This document shows positions 28,002 through 36,053 of a stretch of DNA of 37,359 nucleotides, piece after piece. The first letter of the stretch is position 1; the number at the start of each line of letters is the position of its first letter. This DNA comes from a virus, in IMG/VR virus record IMGVR_UViG_3300022853_000048, positions 1-37,359 of that record; one strand, 5' to 3'. The notes under the pieces were generated by a model. It was not told the DNA's origin. It saw only the letters and a program-made list of their open reading frames with translations, and did not search any database. Position numbers and translations under genes: made by a program.

Positions 28002-30115
28002 TAGCGCCTCCCGTCGGGTCTAACTTCCACCCGAGGAGAGCCGAGCCGCCAGCCCACTCCCGTATCGTCCGTATCTATCCTAAACGCAAACGAACGTCCC
28101 CGAAGCCTTACAAACACTTGATCTGTAAATTGCTCGACAGGAACAGAAGCCGTTTTAGCTACCGTATTGCTGTTGGAATTAGAATAATTTGAGCCCGGGA
28201 AGTTACGAACCTTCAGCGTCATAGTTGCCGTGGGCGTCGGGTTAGAAGAATTTCGGAAAGTTAAGTCAGGAATAAGCCGCCGCATAAAGACAAACTGTTC
28301 GCCCTCACCCAAACTCATCTGACTGCTTTCAATATAAGAAGAAATAGCACTGGCCGGAGACGTGCTGCCGTCGTCAAAGCCAATCTCTTGGAAGTACAGA
28401 TAATGGTCCGATCCCGCCGCAATAGGGTCCGAATTAACCCCGCGGTCAAGCCAAACCGTCCGTGAAAGAGTGCCATAATACCAGATTTGCTGCTGGTAAT
28501 TGTAGGTAACGTAGCTGTCGTTTTCAGTGCTAGACGCCGAGGGGTAATACCACGTAACCTCAGAAAAAGCCGTGTTGGTAGAAGCCGTAACTTTCTGCAA
28601 CTGGTCGCTGTTTATGTTGCTGAACACATAATCACGGACCGAGCAAGGAAGGAGCTGTACCGAACCGCCATAAACATAAAACTCTTCCGCGCCCATCCAG
28701 AACACTTGGTCCTCAACAGCAATCGCGGCCAACGGACCCGCAATAGTCACGTTTGTAGATATTTCGTTAATGCCAAACGTAAACGGGGGGCCTAAATACT
28801 GCATCGCGTGAAGCGAAACGTCCGTAAATACCAGCACTTGTTGCCGAGTTTCAATGGCCGTGACAATCTCAGAGCCCGACCCAATCCGTAAATCTCCCGC
28901 CGTATTAGTGGCCAAAGACTGCCACTGAGTGACGTTTTCTTGGTCCGAAAACCTAATCAAAAGAGGGTCTTGAACACCCGGTTCCACCTCGGAATCACAA
29001 CCAAAGGCAACAACATGGCGGTCCCGATCCGAAACAAGGACTTGTTTCGCCACAATAGGCACCCGGTTAGCCCCGGGCAACGACGCAAGCTCCACGGCCC
29101 GCGTGTTTAAACCGTTACTCTTGTCCCAATAAAAGATGCCCCCGTTGCGCACGTTAATAATAAGGTCTTCACCAAAGTTGTCGTGCGACCATATCCGAAG
29201 AGTTTGGCCCGAAGCGGACAAAGAAGTGCTAGACCCCCACGCGCCGCGGGACCAGACCCCCGCTCCCCAGCCGTTTCCAACGATCGTCGTGTCGAGCCCC
29301 GTGTTAATCTGATATGCGCCGATACAGCCCGTGCCTCCGGTGCCGCTGTCGGCGCTTGTGGCGAAAACATAAGTAGCATCTAGCCCTGAGGTCGTCGTAA
29401 TGCTGTTAATCGTGCTGACGGTGCGAGCTTCTATTTGATAGCTGTTGTCGTTTATAACCTGTGTAACTTCGTACTCTTGGTTAAGAACAGTGGCCGTTAT
29501 TACGCCACCTAGTGTAGTCGCGGAAGAATATGTTACAAAATCATTGACCAAAGCGCCGTGGTTGGTGTCAGACACTATCAAAGTAGCACAGTTTACGGCG
29601 GCACCCGAAGTGTGCGTAGCCGCCGTGGTGCCGTTTACGCCTCGAACACATCCCGTTAGATTATTCCCGACCAAAGCCGCATAAGTGAGTATTTCACTAT
29701 CTATTTGAACCCGGCCCGACTCGGGGAAACCTGAACCAGACGACAACGTTATAGTTGTATCAAGCAATGATACATCTGCGCCTAGCGTGTTTGCGTTTGC
29801 CAGAAAAGTTACGTCTCCAGCCGCCGTTGTAGTTCGGATAGGCGTGATGTCGTTATACCCGCCACCTTCGTTGATGTAATACTTCAGGTGCGTCCCAACG
29901 CCCAAGTAATTAGACCCGTCCAAGGCCAACCAAGGGTGTAACGCCCGACATGTCCCCAAAAAAGCATTAGAAGACTGCTTGATCCAACCGCCAATTTTTT
30001 CTGGAAAACCAAACCGGAACCGCACTTTGTCCATATCAAACCACCCACCCTCATTTGAATATGACGTGGTTTCACGGTTGATACCGGGGCGGAATTGAAG
30101 TTTGGTCAGCGGCAT
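28001..30115 (-). CDS. Conserved marine-phage tail/adaptor protein (704 aa)
   Basis: The start at 30115 (GGAGA 7 nt upstream) gives the N-terminus MPLTKLQFRPGI, which continues with GGWFDMDKVRFRFGFPEKIG, a strongly conserved marine podovirus pattern. The bulk is beta-rich: repeated strands with Gly/Asp/Trp (WLALDGSNYLGVGTHLKYYI; GAGVWSRGAWGSS). This fits a beta-propeller, like the P22 gp10 tail adaptor family, by resemblance only. Residues about 115-178 hold a small beta module (FPESGRVQIDSEILTY..RGVNGTTAATH). The ORF is open to 30145, but the longer form lacks a ribosome-binding site. It starts the virion operon and would form part of the tail hub. Confidence 0.78.
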   Translation of the reverse strand: MPLTKLQFRPGINRETTSYSNEGGWFDMDKVRFRFGFPEKIGGWIKQSSNAFLGTCRALHPWLALDGSNYLGVGTHLKYYINEGGGYNDITPIRTTTAAGDVTFLANANTLGADVSLLDTTITLSSGSGFPESGRVQIDSEILTYAALVGNNLTGCVRGVNGTTAATHTSGAAVNCATLIVSDTNHGALVNDFVTYSSATTLGGVITATVLNQEYEVTQVINDNSYQIEARTVSTINSITTTSGLDATYVFATSADSGTGGTGCIGAYQINTGLDTTIVGNGWGAGVWSRGAWGSSTSLSASGQTLRIWSHDNFGEDLIINVRNGGIFYWDKSNGLNTRAVELASLPGANRVPIVAKQVLVSDRDRHVVAFGCDSEVEPGVQDPLLIRFSDQENVTQWQSLATNTAGDLRIGSGSEIVTAIETRQQVLVFTDVSLHAMQYLGPPFTFGINEISTNVTIAGPLAAIAVEDQVFWMGAEEFYVYGGSVQLLPCSVRDYVFSNINSDQLQKVTASTNTAFSEVTWYYPSASSTENDSYVTYNYQQQIWYYGTLSRTVWLDRGVNSDPIAAGSDHYLYFQEIGFDDGSTSPASAISSYIESSQMSLGEGEQFVFMRRLIPDLTFRNSSNPTPTATMTLKVRNFPGSNYSNSNSNTVAKTASVPVEQFTDQVFVRLRGRSFAFRIDTDDTGVGWRLGSPRVEVRPDGRR

Positions 30116-30136
30116 CAGCAATCTCCAGTTAGGGGG

Positions 30137-30142
30137 ATTATA
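30137..30142 (-). promoter_or_regulatory. Possible -10 element for the virion operon
   Basis: A perfect TATAAT on the minus strand, 22 nt before the adaptor start codon, in the gap after the endolysin gene. No good -35 lies at 17 nt, so it would need an activator or be chance. Confidence 0.35.
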
Positions 30143-30172
30143 CACAAAAGGTAAGTTTACACCAGTGTTAGG

Positions 30173-30628
30173 TCACACCATTAGCTCGAAGTGAGGACCG
30201 TCTATAAATGGGCGTTTTCCTTGGCTGCGGCGCTCATCAACGTAGCTATTCATAGCATCTTCCATAGTGCCCCCGTGGAACTGAGCGATATTTGAAATTG
30301 TCCATGCCGCGCCCCAGCGTATAGGAACATCTACTTCCCTAGCCGCTTCGGCCATAGCGTCAGCTATATCGTCGTACAAATTTAATTCCCAAGATGCCCT
30401 TGATCCGATATAGGCCATTAAATCAACGGCATGTCCGTCAAGGTGCTTACTTTTCATGGTTTGAGACGCGCCTTTCTCGACCAAGGCTCGTTGCTCTTCC
30501 AGAGTTCGCATCCCGCAGATAACACCGAAATCAATCTTGCTGCGGTGGATGGCAGAGTTGACAACCGCAATCAGGCGCTCGTCTAAGCCTTCCAACCTAT
30601 CAAGGCTGCGCTGTGATAACTTATACAT
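30173..30628 (-). CDS. Endolysin, M15-family L-alanyl-D-glutamate peptidase
   Basis: A 151-aa peptidase of the VanY/T5-endolysin type (M15). Zinc ligands are visible as SKHLDGHAVDL (H62, D69) and GPHFEL (H146), with IDGPHFE (D143) as catalytic acid; RWGAAW (104-109) is the usual Trp/Gly block. It cuts peptide cross-bridges of peptidoglycan at the end of infection. No signal peptide, so the holin must release it. AGGA lies 8 nt before the ATG. It follows the holin gene by 5 nt and is the last gene before the virion operon. Confidence 0.95.
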   Translation of the reverse strand: MYKLSQRSLDRLEGLDERLIAVVNSAIHRSKIDFGVICGMRTLEEQRALVEKGASQTMKSKHLDGHAVDLMAYIGSRASWELNLYDDIADAMAEAAREVDVPIRWGAAWTISNIAQFHGGTMEDAMNSYVDERRSQGKRPFIDGPHFELMV

Positions 30629-30633
30629 TAGAC

Positions 30634-31089
30634 TTATCCTTTTTTAAGATATTTTGAAACGGCACGGTTTCCGAACCAGAAAGACATGATGGCAGCAAAC
30701 AGACCAGAGGTTTCTGCGGTCCACATTAGCGTAACCGCAGCGGCCCAGTTGCCACCCTCGTCCATAACTTTAACCATAATTACGATTTGTACGGCAACGA
30801 ATAGGCCAAAAAAAGCATAAGTGATGACAGGGCGGACAGACCCCCTAAGTGCGTTAACAAAGCCTCCAGCGTCGATACTATCATGTTTGTAAAGCCCCTC
30901 TGTCTCTTTGATGTCTGCCTGCTTGTCTAGCATGTTCAACTGAAGCTCAGAGCGTTTGCTCATAAGTTCCATTTCGAGCTTCATGCTTTCCATCTTCTGT
31001 TTGTGTTCTTGCCCCGCCTTAAAGAAGTTCAAAACTTCTGGAAGAAACGAACTGCCGAAACCTAAAAGGCTACCCAATAATGTCATCAT
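30634..31089 (-). CDS. Holin, GTA-type three-TM family
   Basis: A 151-aa membrane protein: an N-terminal hydrophobic helix (TLLGSLLGFGSSFLPEVLNF), a charged coiled region (about 28-70), then two membrane helices, VITYAFFGLFVAVQIVIMVK (about 89-108) and MWTAETSGLFAAIMSFWFG (about 123-141), ending in NRAVSKYLKKG. The SVRPVITYAFFG and SFWFGNR signatures match the GTA holin 3TM family. It would form the inner-membrane lesion that frees the endolysin, whose gene follows by 5 nt. The start overlaps the upstream stop as TAATG. Confidence 0.85.
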   Translation of the reverse strand: MMTLLGSLLGFGSSFLPEVLNFFKAGQEHKQKMESMKLEMELMSKRSELQLNMLDKQADIKETEGLYKHDSIDAGGFVNALRGSVRPVITYAFFGLFVAVQIVIMVKVMDEGGNWAAAVTLMWTAETSGLFAAIMSFWFGNRAVSKYLKKG

Positions 31090-31283
31090 TACTTAGACTC
31101 CTTACTCATCCAAATACCAAACGAGCCTGTAAAAGCCCCTGTAACGACTGAAATTAGACCCGCTTGTGATACTGACAGGTCCGGTTGCGATAGCGCCCAT
31201 TCTAGGCAGCGAATGTACATTACAGTTGTTACCAGCATCATCAAACGTGGTAGAACTTTCCATTCATCTAGTTTAGTCGCCAT
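31089..31283 (-). CDS. Small two-TM membrane protein (64 aa), lysis cassette
   Basis: Start at 31283 with AAGGAG 8 nt upstream; the longer ORF to 31307 is less supported. Two hydrophobic stretches, VLPRLMMLVTTVMYIRCLEW (9-28) and AGLISVVTGAFTGSFGIWM (about 41-59), flank a polar loop. The C-terminus is MSKESK. Directly upstream of the holin, it may be a second holin, an antiholin or a pinholin. The start of this gene overlaps the end of a possible 41-aa ORF. Confidence 0.7.
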   Translation of the reverse strand: MATKLDEWKVLPRLMMLVTTVMYIRCLEWALSQPDLSVSQAGLISVVTGAFTGSFGIWMSKESK

Positions 31284-31398
31284 CTTCCAAACTCCTTGCG
31301 TAAGCAATAGCGTAGTTCTTGTTGTGCGTTATTATAACAACTTTTCCATGTTTGTCATATACAACGTAATTACCTCTTTTGTTGCGATATAGCTTCAA
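31273..31398 (-). CDS. Possible small protein starting at TTG (41 aa)
   Basis: In a frame between the 57-aa and 64-aa genes, the sequence KLYRNKRGNYVVYDKHGKVV then IITHNKNYAIAYARSLEDGD reads like a real folded protein, beta strands then helix. Only a TTG (31398) or CTG start is available and there is no clear ribosome-binding site. It overlaps the upstream gene by 29 nt and the next by 11 nt. It could instead be expressed as a -1/+1 frameshift extension of the 57-aa gene. Existence uncertain. Confidence 0.4.
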   Translation of the reverse strand: MKLYRNKRGNYVVYDKHGKVVIITHNKNYAIAYARSLEDGD

Positions 31399-31543
31399 AG
31401 CAATACACCGCTGTAGTGCTGCCAGTTATTAAAACCACAGCGTCTTCTTTTGCCTCTTCGCATAGCATTTCAGTAGGAAACTGCCCCAGTTGGTAGTGGG
31501 TTAAATCGTTGTTCATGAACTGAAACCAGACAAGAAACCACAT
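31370..31543 (-). CDS. Small hydrophobic-N-terminus protein (57 aa)
   Basis: The start at 31543 makes a TGATG overlap with the upstream stop, and AGGGG lies 8 nt before it. Longer in-frame starts are at 31549 or 31633. The N-terminus MWFLVWFQFMNND may be a short signal or membrane helix. The rest (QLGQFPTEMLCEEAKEDAVV) resembles small secreted proteins of marine phages that carry a Cys and a Gln/Phe pattern. The role is unknown; position suggests the lysis cassette. Confidence 0.5.
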   Translation of the reverse strand: MWFLVWFQFMNNDLTHYQLGQFPTEMLCEEAKEDAVVLITGSTTAVYCFEAISQQKR

Positions 31544-32016
31544 CACCATTTCCCCTGTTGTTTGCCCATGAAGTACAGAACAAGGGCCAAACCAGCTACA
31601 CCAGACAGGACAATCAAAGTCCCAAGCGTCCACTCAATAACGGCGCGTTGTAGCTCGGCTTTGCGGTAGACTTCTTCTTTGCGCTGCTTGCGCATTTGCG
31701 CCTCAATGTGCAAGACCTCTTTCCATGCGGATGGGCCGTAATGCCAACTGATAAAATTTTTAATTTCAGACCGCATTTCTTGCATCTTTTTCTTTTGGGC
31801 AAAGATTTCAATAGCGGTAGAAGTGTCCGACCCCTTGAAAGAATACCACGGAGGATTCTTGACTTGCTCTTCGGCAAACCCAAAATCAGAAAAAGCCTTG
31901 CCCCAAGTGGACAATTGGCCCGTCATGTCTTGGAGTTCGCGGCCAACGGCAATACCTTTTTTTATCGCGTTATATGCGCCTGTGGCTAAACTGACAGCCG
32001 TAATGGGGTCTATCAT
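31543..32016 (-). CDS. Conserved membrane-anchored marine-phage protein (157 aa)
   Basis: Start at 32016 (AAGGAG 11 nt upstream). MIDPITAVSLATGAYNAIKK and GIAVGRELQDMTGQL at the N-terminus and NPPWYSFKG in the middle match a well-known marine phage protein of unknown function. A long charged coiled region (IEIFAQKKKMQEMRSEIKNF, RKQRKEEVYRKAELQRAVIE) leads to a C-terminal membrane helix (TLGTLIVLSGVAGLALVLYF). It could be a spanin-like or injection-related tail-anchored protein, but no such role is shown. Confidence 0.75.
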   Translation of the reverse strand: MIDPITAVSLATGAYNAIKKGIAVGRELQDMTGQLSTWGKAFSDFGFAEEQVKNPPWYSFKGSDTSTAIEIFAQKKKMQEMRSEIKNFISWHYGPSAWKEVLHIEAQMRKQRKEEVYRKAELQRAVIEWTLGTLIVLSGVAGLALVLYFMGKQQGKW

Positions 32017-32192
32017 GTTAGTACAAACTCCTTCGGGCAGGCGTAGCCGGGGCTTACCCTGTATACGCGGTTGTACCAACTGCCGTTCTTGGGGACGTTA
32101 CTACAGTCGTAATAACAATACTTAAATAGCACACTCCCCGCGCCGTTTATGAACGCTTGGTTGAACCCAACGAACACCAGCACACACAGCAT
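32013..32192 (-). CDS. Small secreted Cys-containing protein (59 aa)
   Basis: The ATG at 32192 has GGAG seven nt upstream. The N-terminus MLCVLVFVGFNQAFINGAGS looks like a short signal peptide or lipoprotein-like leader. The mature part holds CYYDC, a Trp and a second Cys region (GYACPKEF), so one or two disulfides in the periplasm are plausible. The stop overlaps the next start as ATGA. It may be an outer-membrane spanin partner or host-surface factor; nothing proves it. Confidence 0.6.
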   Translation of the reverse strand: MLCVLVFVGFNQAFINGAGSVLFKYCYYDCSNVPKNGSWYNRVYRVSPGYACPKEFVLT

Positions 32193-32193
32193 T

Positions 32194-32427
32194 TTACTTC
32201 TCCATTAGTCGGTCGATCTTTTCCTCAAGCCTGTCGAATTTACCCATGATCTGCAAAAGAACCTGATTGCTATCACTCTTGGTGACATACTCCTTCGCCA
32301 TCTCTTCGCGCGTTCTGTTCAACAGAATGGTGACGCGCTTTATCTCATCGTGCTGGGACTTAATCCACCACCCTAAACCGCTGATTACTGCGGCAAATAC
32401 CATGTTCAAAAGCGCGTCCATTTCCAT
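32194..32427 (-). CDS. Single-TM coiled-coil protein (77 aa), possibly spanin- or holin-associated
   Basis: N-terminal membrane helix LLNMVFAAVISGLGWWI (about 6-22), then an amphipathic coiled coil (KSQHDEIKRVTILLNRTREE, NQVLLQIMGKFDRLEEKIDR). This is a type seen beside lysis genes in marine phages. The layout, one membrane helix plus coiled coil, fits an inner-membrane spanin subunit; the 59-aa protein next to it could be the outer partner. The last residues RLMEK sit 1 nt from the next gene. Confidence 0.65.
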   Translation of the reverse strand: MEMDALLNMVFAAVISGLGWWIKSQHDEIKRVTILLNRTREEMAKEYVTKSDSNQVLLQIMGKFDRLEEKIDRLMEK

Positions 32428-32660
32428 TAGTTTACAACTTCCGCTTCTTCAGCTTCTTCTGGTGCTTCCAGAGAGTCAGCCAGAATCTTGACGAAGGCTT
32501 CACGCCCCACGTTGAGTTGGTCTAGGTTAAAACGGGCGTTGTCCATTTTACGACCAAGATCGTTTACGTGGTTAAGCAGAACCTTCTGCTCGTCTGTCAT
32601 GTCTTCAACAAGGTATTCGATGTCGTTGACTGTGATTGGTGTTTTGTCATTTTTAGCCAT
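32427..32660 (-). CDS. Conserved marine-phage hypothetical protein (77 aa)
   Basis: Start at 32660 with AGGAG 8 nt upstream (a GTG just before it is also in frame). Core YLVEDMTDEQKVLLNHVNDL then NARFNLDQLNVGREAFVKIL is a conserved small helical protein of phages, often encoded near the tail fibre. It probably forms a helical hairpin. The acidic tail is EAPEEAEEAEVVN. A chaperone for tail fibre folding is a guess from the position. Confidence 0.7.
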   Translation of the reverse strand: MAKNDKTPITVNDIEYLVEDMTDEQKVLLNHVNDLGRKMDNARFNLDQLNVGREAFVKILADSLEAPEEAEEAEVVN

Positions 32661-32684
32661 CACTAAGTCTCCTTTAAGTTTAAG

Positions 32685-32993
32685 TTAAGCAGCCCAAGGA
32701 TTTCCAGAGGCTTCAGTTGGGTTTTGTAGTTTGTCTATCTTTGCAGCAATAGCCGCTTCTGTATCATCTTGTGATACATTCTCCCAGACCCAAACCTGCG
32801 CCATAGCTTCTGTTACATCAGCGTATGGTGTGAAGTCAGGTTGAGATGAGTCAGGGGTTAACCCTACAGTGCCATAAGATGACGCTGAGTAGTCACCGTC
32901 TACGCCAGTGCAGCGCCAGTGAATTACGTTAATGCCACCTGTTGCGATGTCGTGTTCGCAGTTAGCGATAGTCCATGTGTTTATAAGTGCCAT
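32685..32993 (-). CDS. DUF7936-like phage protein (102 aa)
   Basis: The pattern INTWTIANCEHDIATGGINV followed by IHWRCTGVDGDYSASSYGTV and the C-terminal Trp-rich region (AQVWVWENVSQDD) matches a family common downstream of tail fibre genes in marine phages. It is beta-rich and small. The ATG follows the fibre stop directly (TAAATG). It may be a fibre-associated or tail-tip protein; function not established. Confidence 0.7.
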   Translation of the reverse strand: MALINTWTIANCEHDIATGGINVIHWRCTGVDGDYSASSYGTVGLTPDSSQPDFTPYADVTEAMAQVWVWENVSQDDTEAAIAAKIDKLQNPTEASGNPWAA

Positions 32994-35900
32994 TTAAACG
33001 GCCTCCAATGCTGTTAGTCGGGCTTCCATAAGGCCGATTGTGGTTAACGCCTCTTGCAAGGCTGCTGTGAGTAGTGGCACTAGTTTGGATTTATCAATCC
33101 CCTGCATGTCTGGGACGGATCGTGTTCCCATGACGGCTTCGTCTGTCTCGGTTGCAGGTGTGACCTCGTATTCCTCATCACGCATGGCGTCTTTGGTGCC
33201 AGTTGCACACTCTGGAACGACTGCCTGTGCTTCGTGCGCAATGAAGCCATCGACACGGCTGTCGTCTACAATCCAAGCGAAGTTAACTGGCTTCAATGCC
33301 ATGACACGTTCTGTTGCGCCTGACATTGGAATAACGTCTTTTTTGAGGCGGTAATCTGAGCTTTCGTTGTAGGCTGTGGCAGAACCTGTGACTGAGATGG
33401 AGCCCACGATGTTTCCAGCATAGTAGAACTGCGCAACAGGACCAGTCGATGTATGTCGTCCTACGTTTAAGGCAGCGGCCTCGCCTACAACCGAAGAGTA
33501 CCGTCCGTCTGAACGGATAGATATACCACTACCGCTAGTATTGTTAGATGGGAATGTGTCTGAGGGGTCACCCACAAGCAAATTGCCGCCAGTGTCGAGG
33601 GTAGCAGCAACAGCACCATTTATGCCAAACTGGATGGGGGCATCGGCGGTTGTGCCGATCAGCATGTCGTTGGGGGTGGTCCCTGTGTAGGTTCCGCCGA
33701 CACCATCCTCCCCAGCAGCATTAACGAAAGAGATAACAGCGTTGTCATCTGTGCCATCTACGCCAAAGGTAATACCAGCGCCGCCCGGCTCGCCAACAGT
33801 ATTATCTCGGTCACCATTGAGATCAAGAACAGCATACCCATTAGAGTGAACAGATAGCTTACGTGTGTCTGTTGAGGTTGTGCCTGTATCCGATAGGATA
33901 ACATCACCGACAACATCGAGCTTCTCTGTGGGGCTATTCGTGCCAATCCCGACATTACCTGCGCTGTCGATGCGCATGGCTTCATTGACGAGCTTTGTAT
34001 CGGTACTTGCGTCACCATACCTAAACTGCAAATCGTTATTATCGAGAAAGAACTGCCAATCCGTAGCCGATGAAGAAAAATCTTCAAGCACGATATTAGG
34101 ACGGAACTGTGAGATTAACGCATTAAAATCATCACTAGCACCTCCTGACGGTTGCAGATGTAAAAGCGCACGAGGGCTGGTCGTCCCAATCCCCAACGAC
34201 TCAGCACTCGCATCCCAGAATAACCTTGGCGTGCTGCCTGTGTCCTCGTAGAAGCTGATGTCGCCGTTGTTCTGGATGCGCATGCGTTCTGTGCCGCCCG
34301 TGGAAGCTGCCACCGTATCAGCCGCCGGAAACCACACGCCTGTGTTTAGATCGCCTGTGTTTGTAATACTGGGAGTTGATGCCGACCCATCTGCAAACGT
34401 ACCTACGCCAGCCGTAGCAAACCCACCGTTAAACACAGCCGCAGCCGTGGTGGTCAGGACGCCTGTTACTAGGGCAGTCGTTGCCATGTTCACAGCACCA
34501 TCAATGTCCACAACGTCTAGGTTGGTTGTACCGTCTACGTCTAGGTCACCATTGAAGTCTACATTACCTGCAACAGCAAGTGTTGTAGCCATATCAACAG
34601 CGCCATCAATGTCTACAGCATCAAGGTTAGTAGTACCATCAACGTCTAGGTCAGTGCCAACAAACAGTTTCTTAGCTATACCAACACCGCCGTCAACAAT
34701 TAAAGCACCTGAAGTTGAGCTAGTTGAGTCAGTAGTCAGATTTAGGTTAACAGCACCGCTTGTATCAAGAGTTGTTACAGACGCAGTAGCAGCAGCGCCA
34801 GACCCAAGAATACCGTCTAGTGTACCAGTAAATCCAGTAGCTGTTATTTGGTCAGTTGCAGTAACACCATCAACAAACAAGTTAGCCCAACGAACACTGG
34901 TTGTACCAAGATCATCAGTGCTGTCTGTGTCTGAAACAATGTTTGAGCCACTTGTAATACCACCCGTTGCTACCTGCGCAGCCGTGGTGGTCAGGACGCC
35001 TGTCACTAGGGCAGTCGTTGCCATGTTCACAGCACCATCAATGTCCACAATGTCTAGGTTGGTTGTACCGTCTACATCTATGTCACCAGAGATGTCTAAT
35101 GAAGCAAAGACAGAGGTGCCTGTTGCTGTAACGGTGCCAGTGATGTCTACGCCTGTGGCGTTTACGTTTAACCGCTGTGTGCCAGCGACTGTCAAACCAA
35201 CTTCGTCTGCCGCAGGGAAATACAAGCCTGTGTTAAGGTCGCCTGTTGTGGTTAAAGACGGTAGTAAATTAGTCCCGTTATCCATTGAGATAACATCATC
35301 TACACTAACAACTATATCAGTCCCACCAGTCGTGTTGCCCTGTGCTAGAACCTCGGCAAGAGTGTCGAAAGAGCCGACCTGCGCGTCAACATACGCCTTA
35401 ATAGACTGTTGTGTGGACAAGGCTGTCGCGCTGTCGGAAGCCATGTTGTCTTCGTCGAGGATATTGGTAACAGACACCGCGCCTGTTCCAGAAAGATTGT
35501 CAAACTCAACCGTACCTGCGTCAACCGTACCTGTTACGGTCACGTCTCCACCGACTGTTACATTTCCAACTACATTTAACGCATCAAAATGAGCATTGTT
35601 AAACACGTTAGCCGCTACCGCTCCGGCTCCCGCGCCGTCGAAGTAAACAACCGCAGTAGTGCCAGCGGGTACTTCGTAGTCATTGGAAGCGTTATAAGTG
35701 CCTTGAAAAAGGATTATGCTGCGAGAGCCAGACAAGCTGTTGCGCACATAAATGATCTTCTCAGAGTCATTTGGCGTCAACTGAACGTATGCTGTAGCGC
35801 CTAAATCAGTGCCGTCTGTAAATGTAATCATGCGATTACGGCCATTTGAGGCTGAACCGTCACTAACCGGAAGGTTGTTCGGTGAGCCGGAGTTTCCCGC

Positions 35901-36044
35901 GCCAGCAAGTGCAATAGACACCTGACCGTCGAGCGCGGTATCTACCAGTTCAAAGTTTGTGTTAGTGGTCTCGCCCCATGTACCGGACTGTTCGCCAGTG
36001 CCGATGAGTTCGATCCCGTTATTCAGGGTGTATGTACTAGGCAT
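32994..36044 (-). CDS. Tail fibre/spike with C-terminal S74 intramolecular chaperone
   Basis: A 1016-aa host-recognition fibre. The N-terminus TLNNGIELIGTGEQSGTWGE is the usual virion-attachment domain. Repeats in the middle contain DVDGTTNLDVVDIDGAVNMA and ATTALVTGVLTTTAA, forming beta-helical stalk modules; two copies are nearly identical in DNA (34441-34550 and 34978-35087). A receptor-like part (about 640-870) holds several FNSPTE/GNVGIGT-type units (DSAGNVGIGTNSPTEKLDVV). Residues about 892-1016 are the peptidase S74 chaperone: SSDYRLKKDV then GFIAHEAQAVVPE. It trims itself off after trimer folding, likely at S896. The end is a coiled coil (LQEALTTIGLMEARLTALEA). Confidence 0.93.
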   Translation of the reverse strand: MPSTYTLNNGIELIGTGEQSGTWGETTNTNFELVDTALDGQVSIALAGAGNSGSPNNLPVSDGSASNGRNRMITFTDGTDLGATAYVQLTPNDSEKIIYVRNSLSGSRSIILFQGTYNASNDYEVPAGTTAVVYFDGAGAGAVAANVFNNAHFDALNVVGNVTVGGDVTVTGTVDAGTVEFDNLSGTGAVSVTNILDEDNMASDSATALSTQQSIKAYVDAQVGSFDTLAEVLAQGNTTGGTDIVVSVDDVISMDNGTNLLPSLTTTGDLNTGLYFPAADEVGLTVAGTQRLNVNATGVDITGTVTATGTSVFASLDISGDIDVDGTTNLDIVDIDGAVNMATTALVTGVLTTTAAQVATGGITSGSNIVSDTDSTDDLGTTSVRWANLFVDGVTATDQITATGFTGTLDGILGSGAAATASVTTLDTSGAVNLNLTTDSTSSTSGALIVDGGVGIAKKLFVGTDLDVDGTTNLDAVDIDGAVDMATTLAVAGNVDFNGDLDVDGTTNLDVVDIDGAVNMATTALVTGVLTTTAAAVFNGGFATAGVGTFADGSASTPSITNTGDLNTGVWFPAADTVAASTGGTERMRIQNNGDISFYEDTGSTPRLFWDASAESLGIGTTSPRALLHLQPSGGASDDFNALISQFRPNIVLEDFSSSATDWQFFLDNNDLQFRYGDASTDTKLVNEAMRIDSAGNVGIGTNSPTEKLDVVGDVILSDTGTTSTDTRKLSVHSNGYAVLDLNGDRDNTVGEPGGAGITFGVDGTDDNAVISFVNAAGEDGVGGTYTGTTPNDMLIGTTADAPIQFGINGAVAATLDTGGNLLVGDPSDTFPSNNTSGSGISIRSDGRYSSVVGEAAALNVGRHTSTGPVAQFYYAGNIVGSISVTGSATAYNESSDYRLKKDVIPMSGATERVMALKPVNFAWIVDDSRVDGFIAHEAQAVVPECATGTKDAMRDEEYEVTPATETDEAVMGTRSVPDMQGIDKSKLVPLLTAALQEALTTIGLMEARLTALEAV
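34441..34550 (-). repeat. Near-identical fibre repeat, copy 1
   Basis: 110 bp matching 34978-35087 with 4 differences seen by eye. It encodes a DVDGTT..DIDGAVNMAT..VLTTTAA unit of the fibre stalk. A more diverged copy lies between, near 34590-34650. Confidence 0.85.
34978..35087 (-). repeat. Near-identical fibre repeat, copy 2
   Basis: Second copy of the 110-bp unit, 537 bp from the first. In-frame recombination between the two would shorten the fibre by 179 residues. Confidence 0.85.
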
Positions 36045-36053
36045 GTTTCGATC

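Noticed and set aside
34258-35592. Long plus-strand open frame (about 444 codons) opposite the tail fibre
   Set aside because: It mirrors the fibre repeats in antisense, is composed of Val/Thr/Ser/Pro low-complexity sequence, and has no domain or ribosome-binding site. The fibre frame has clear N- and C-terminal domains.
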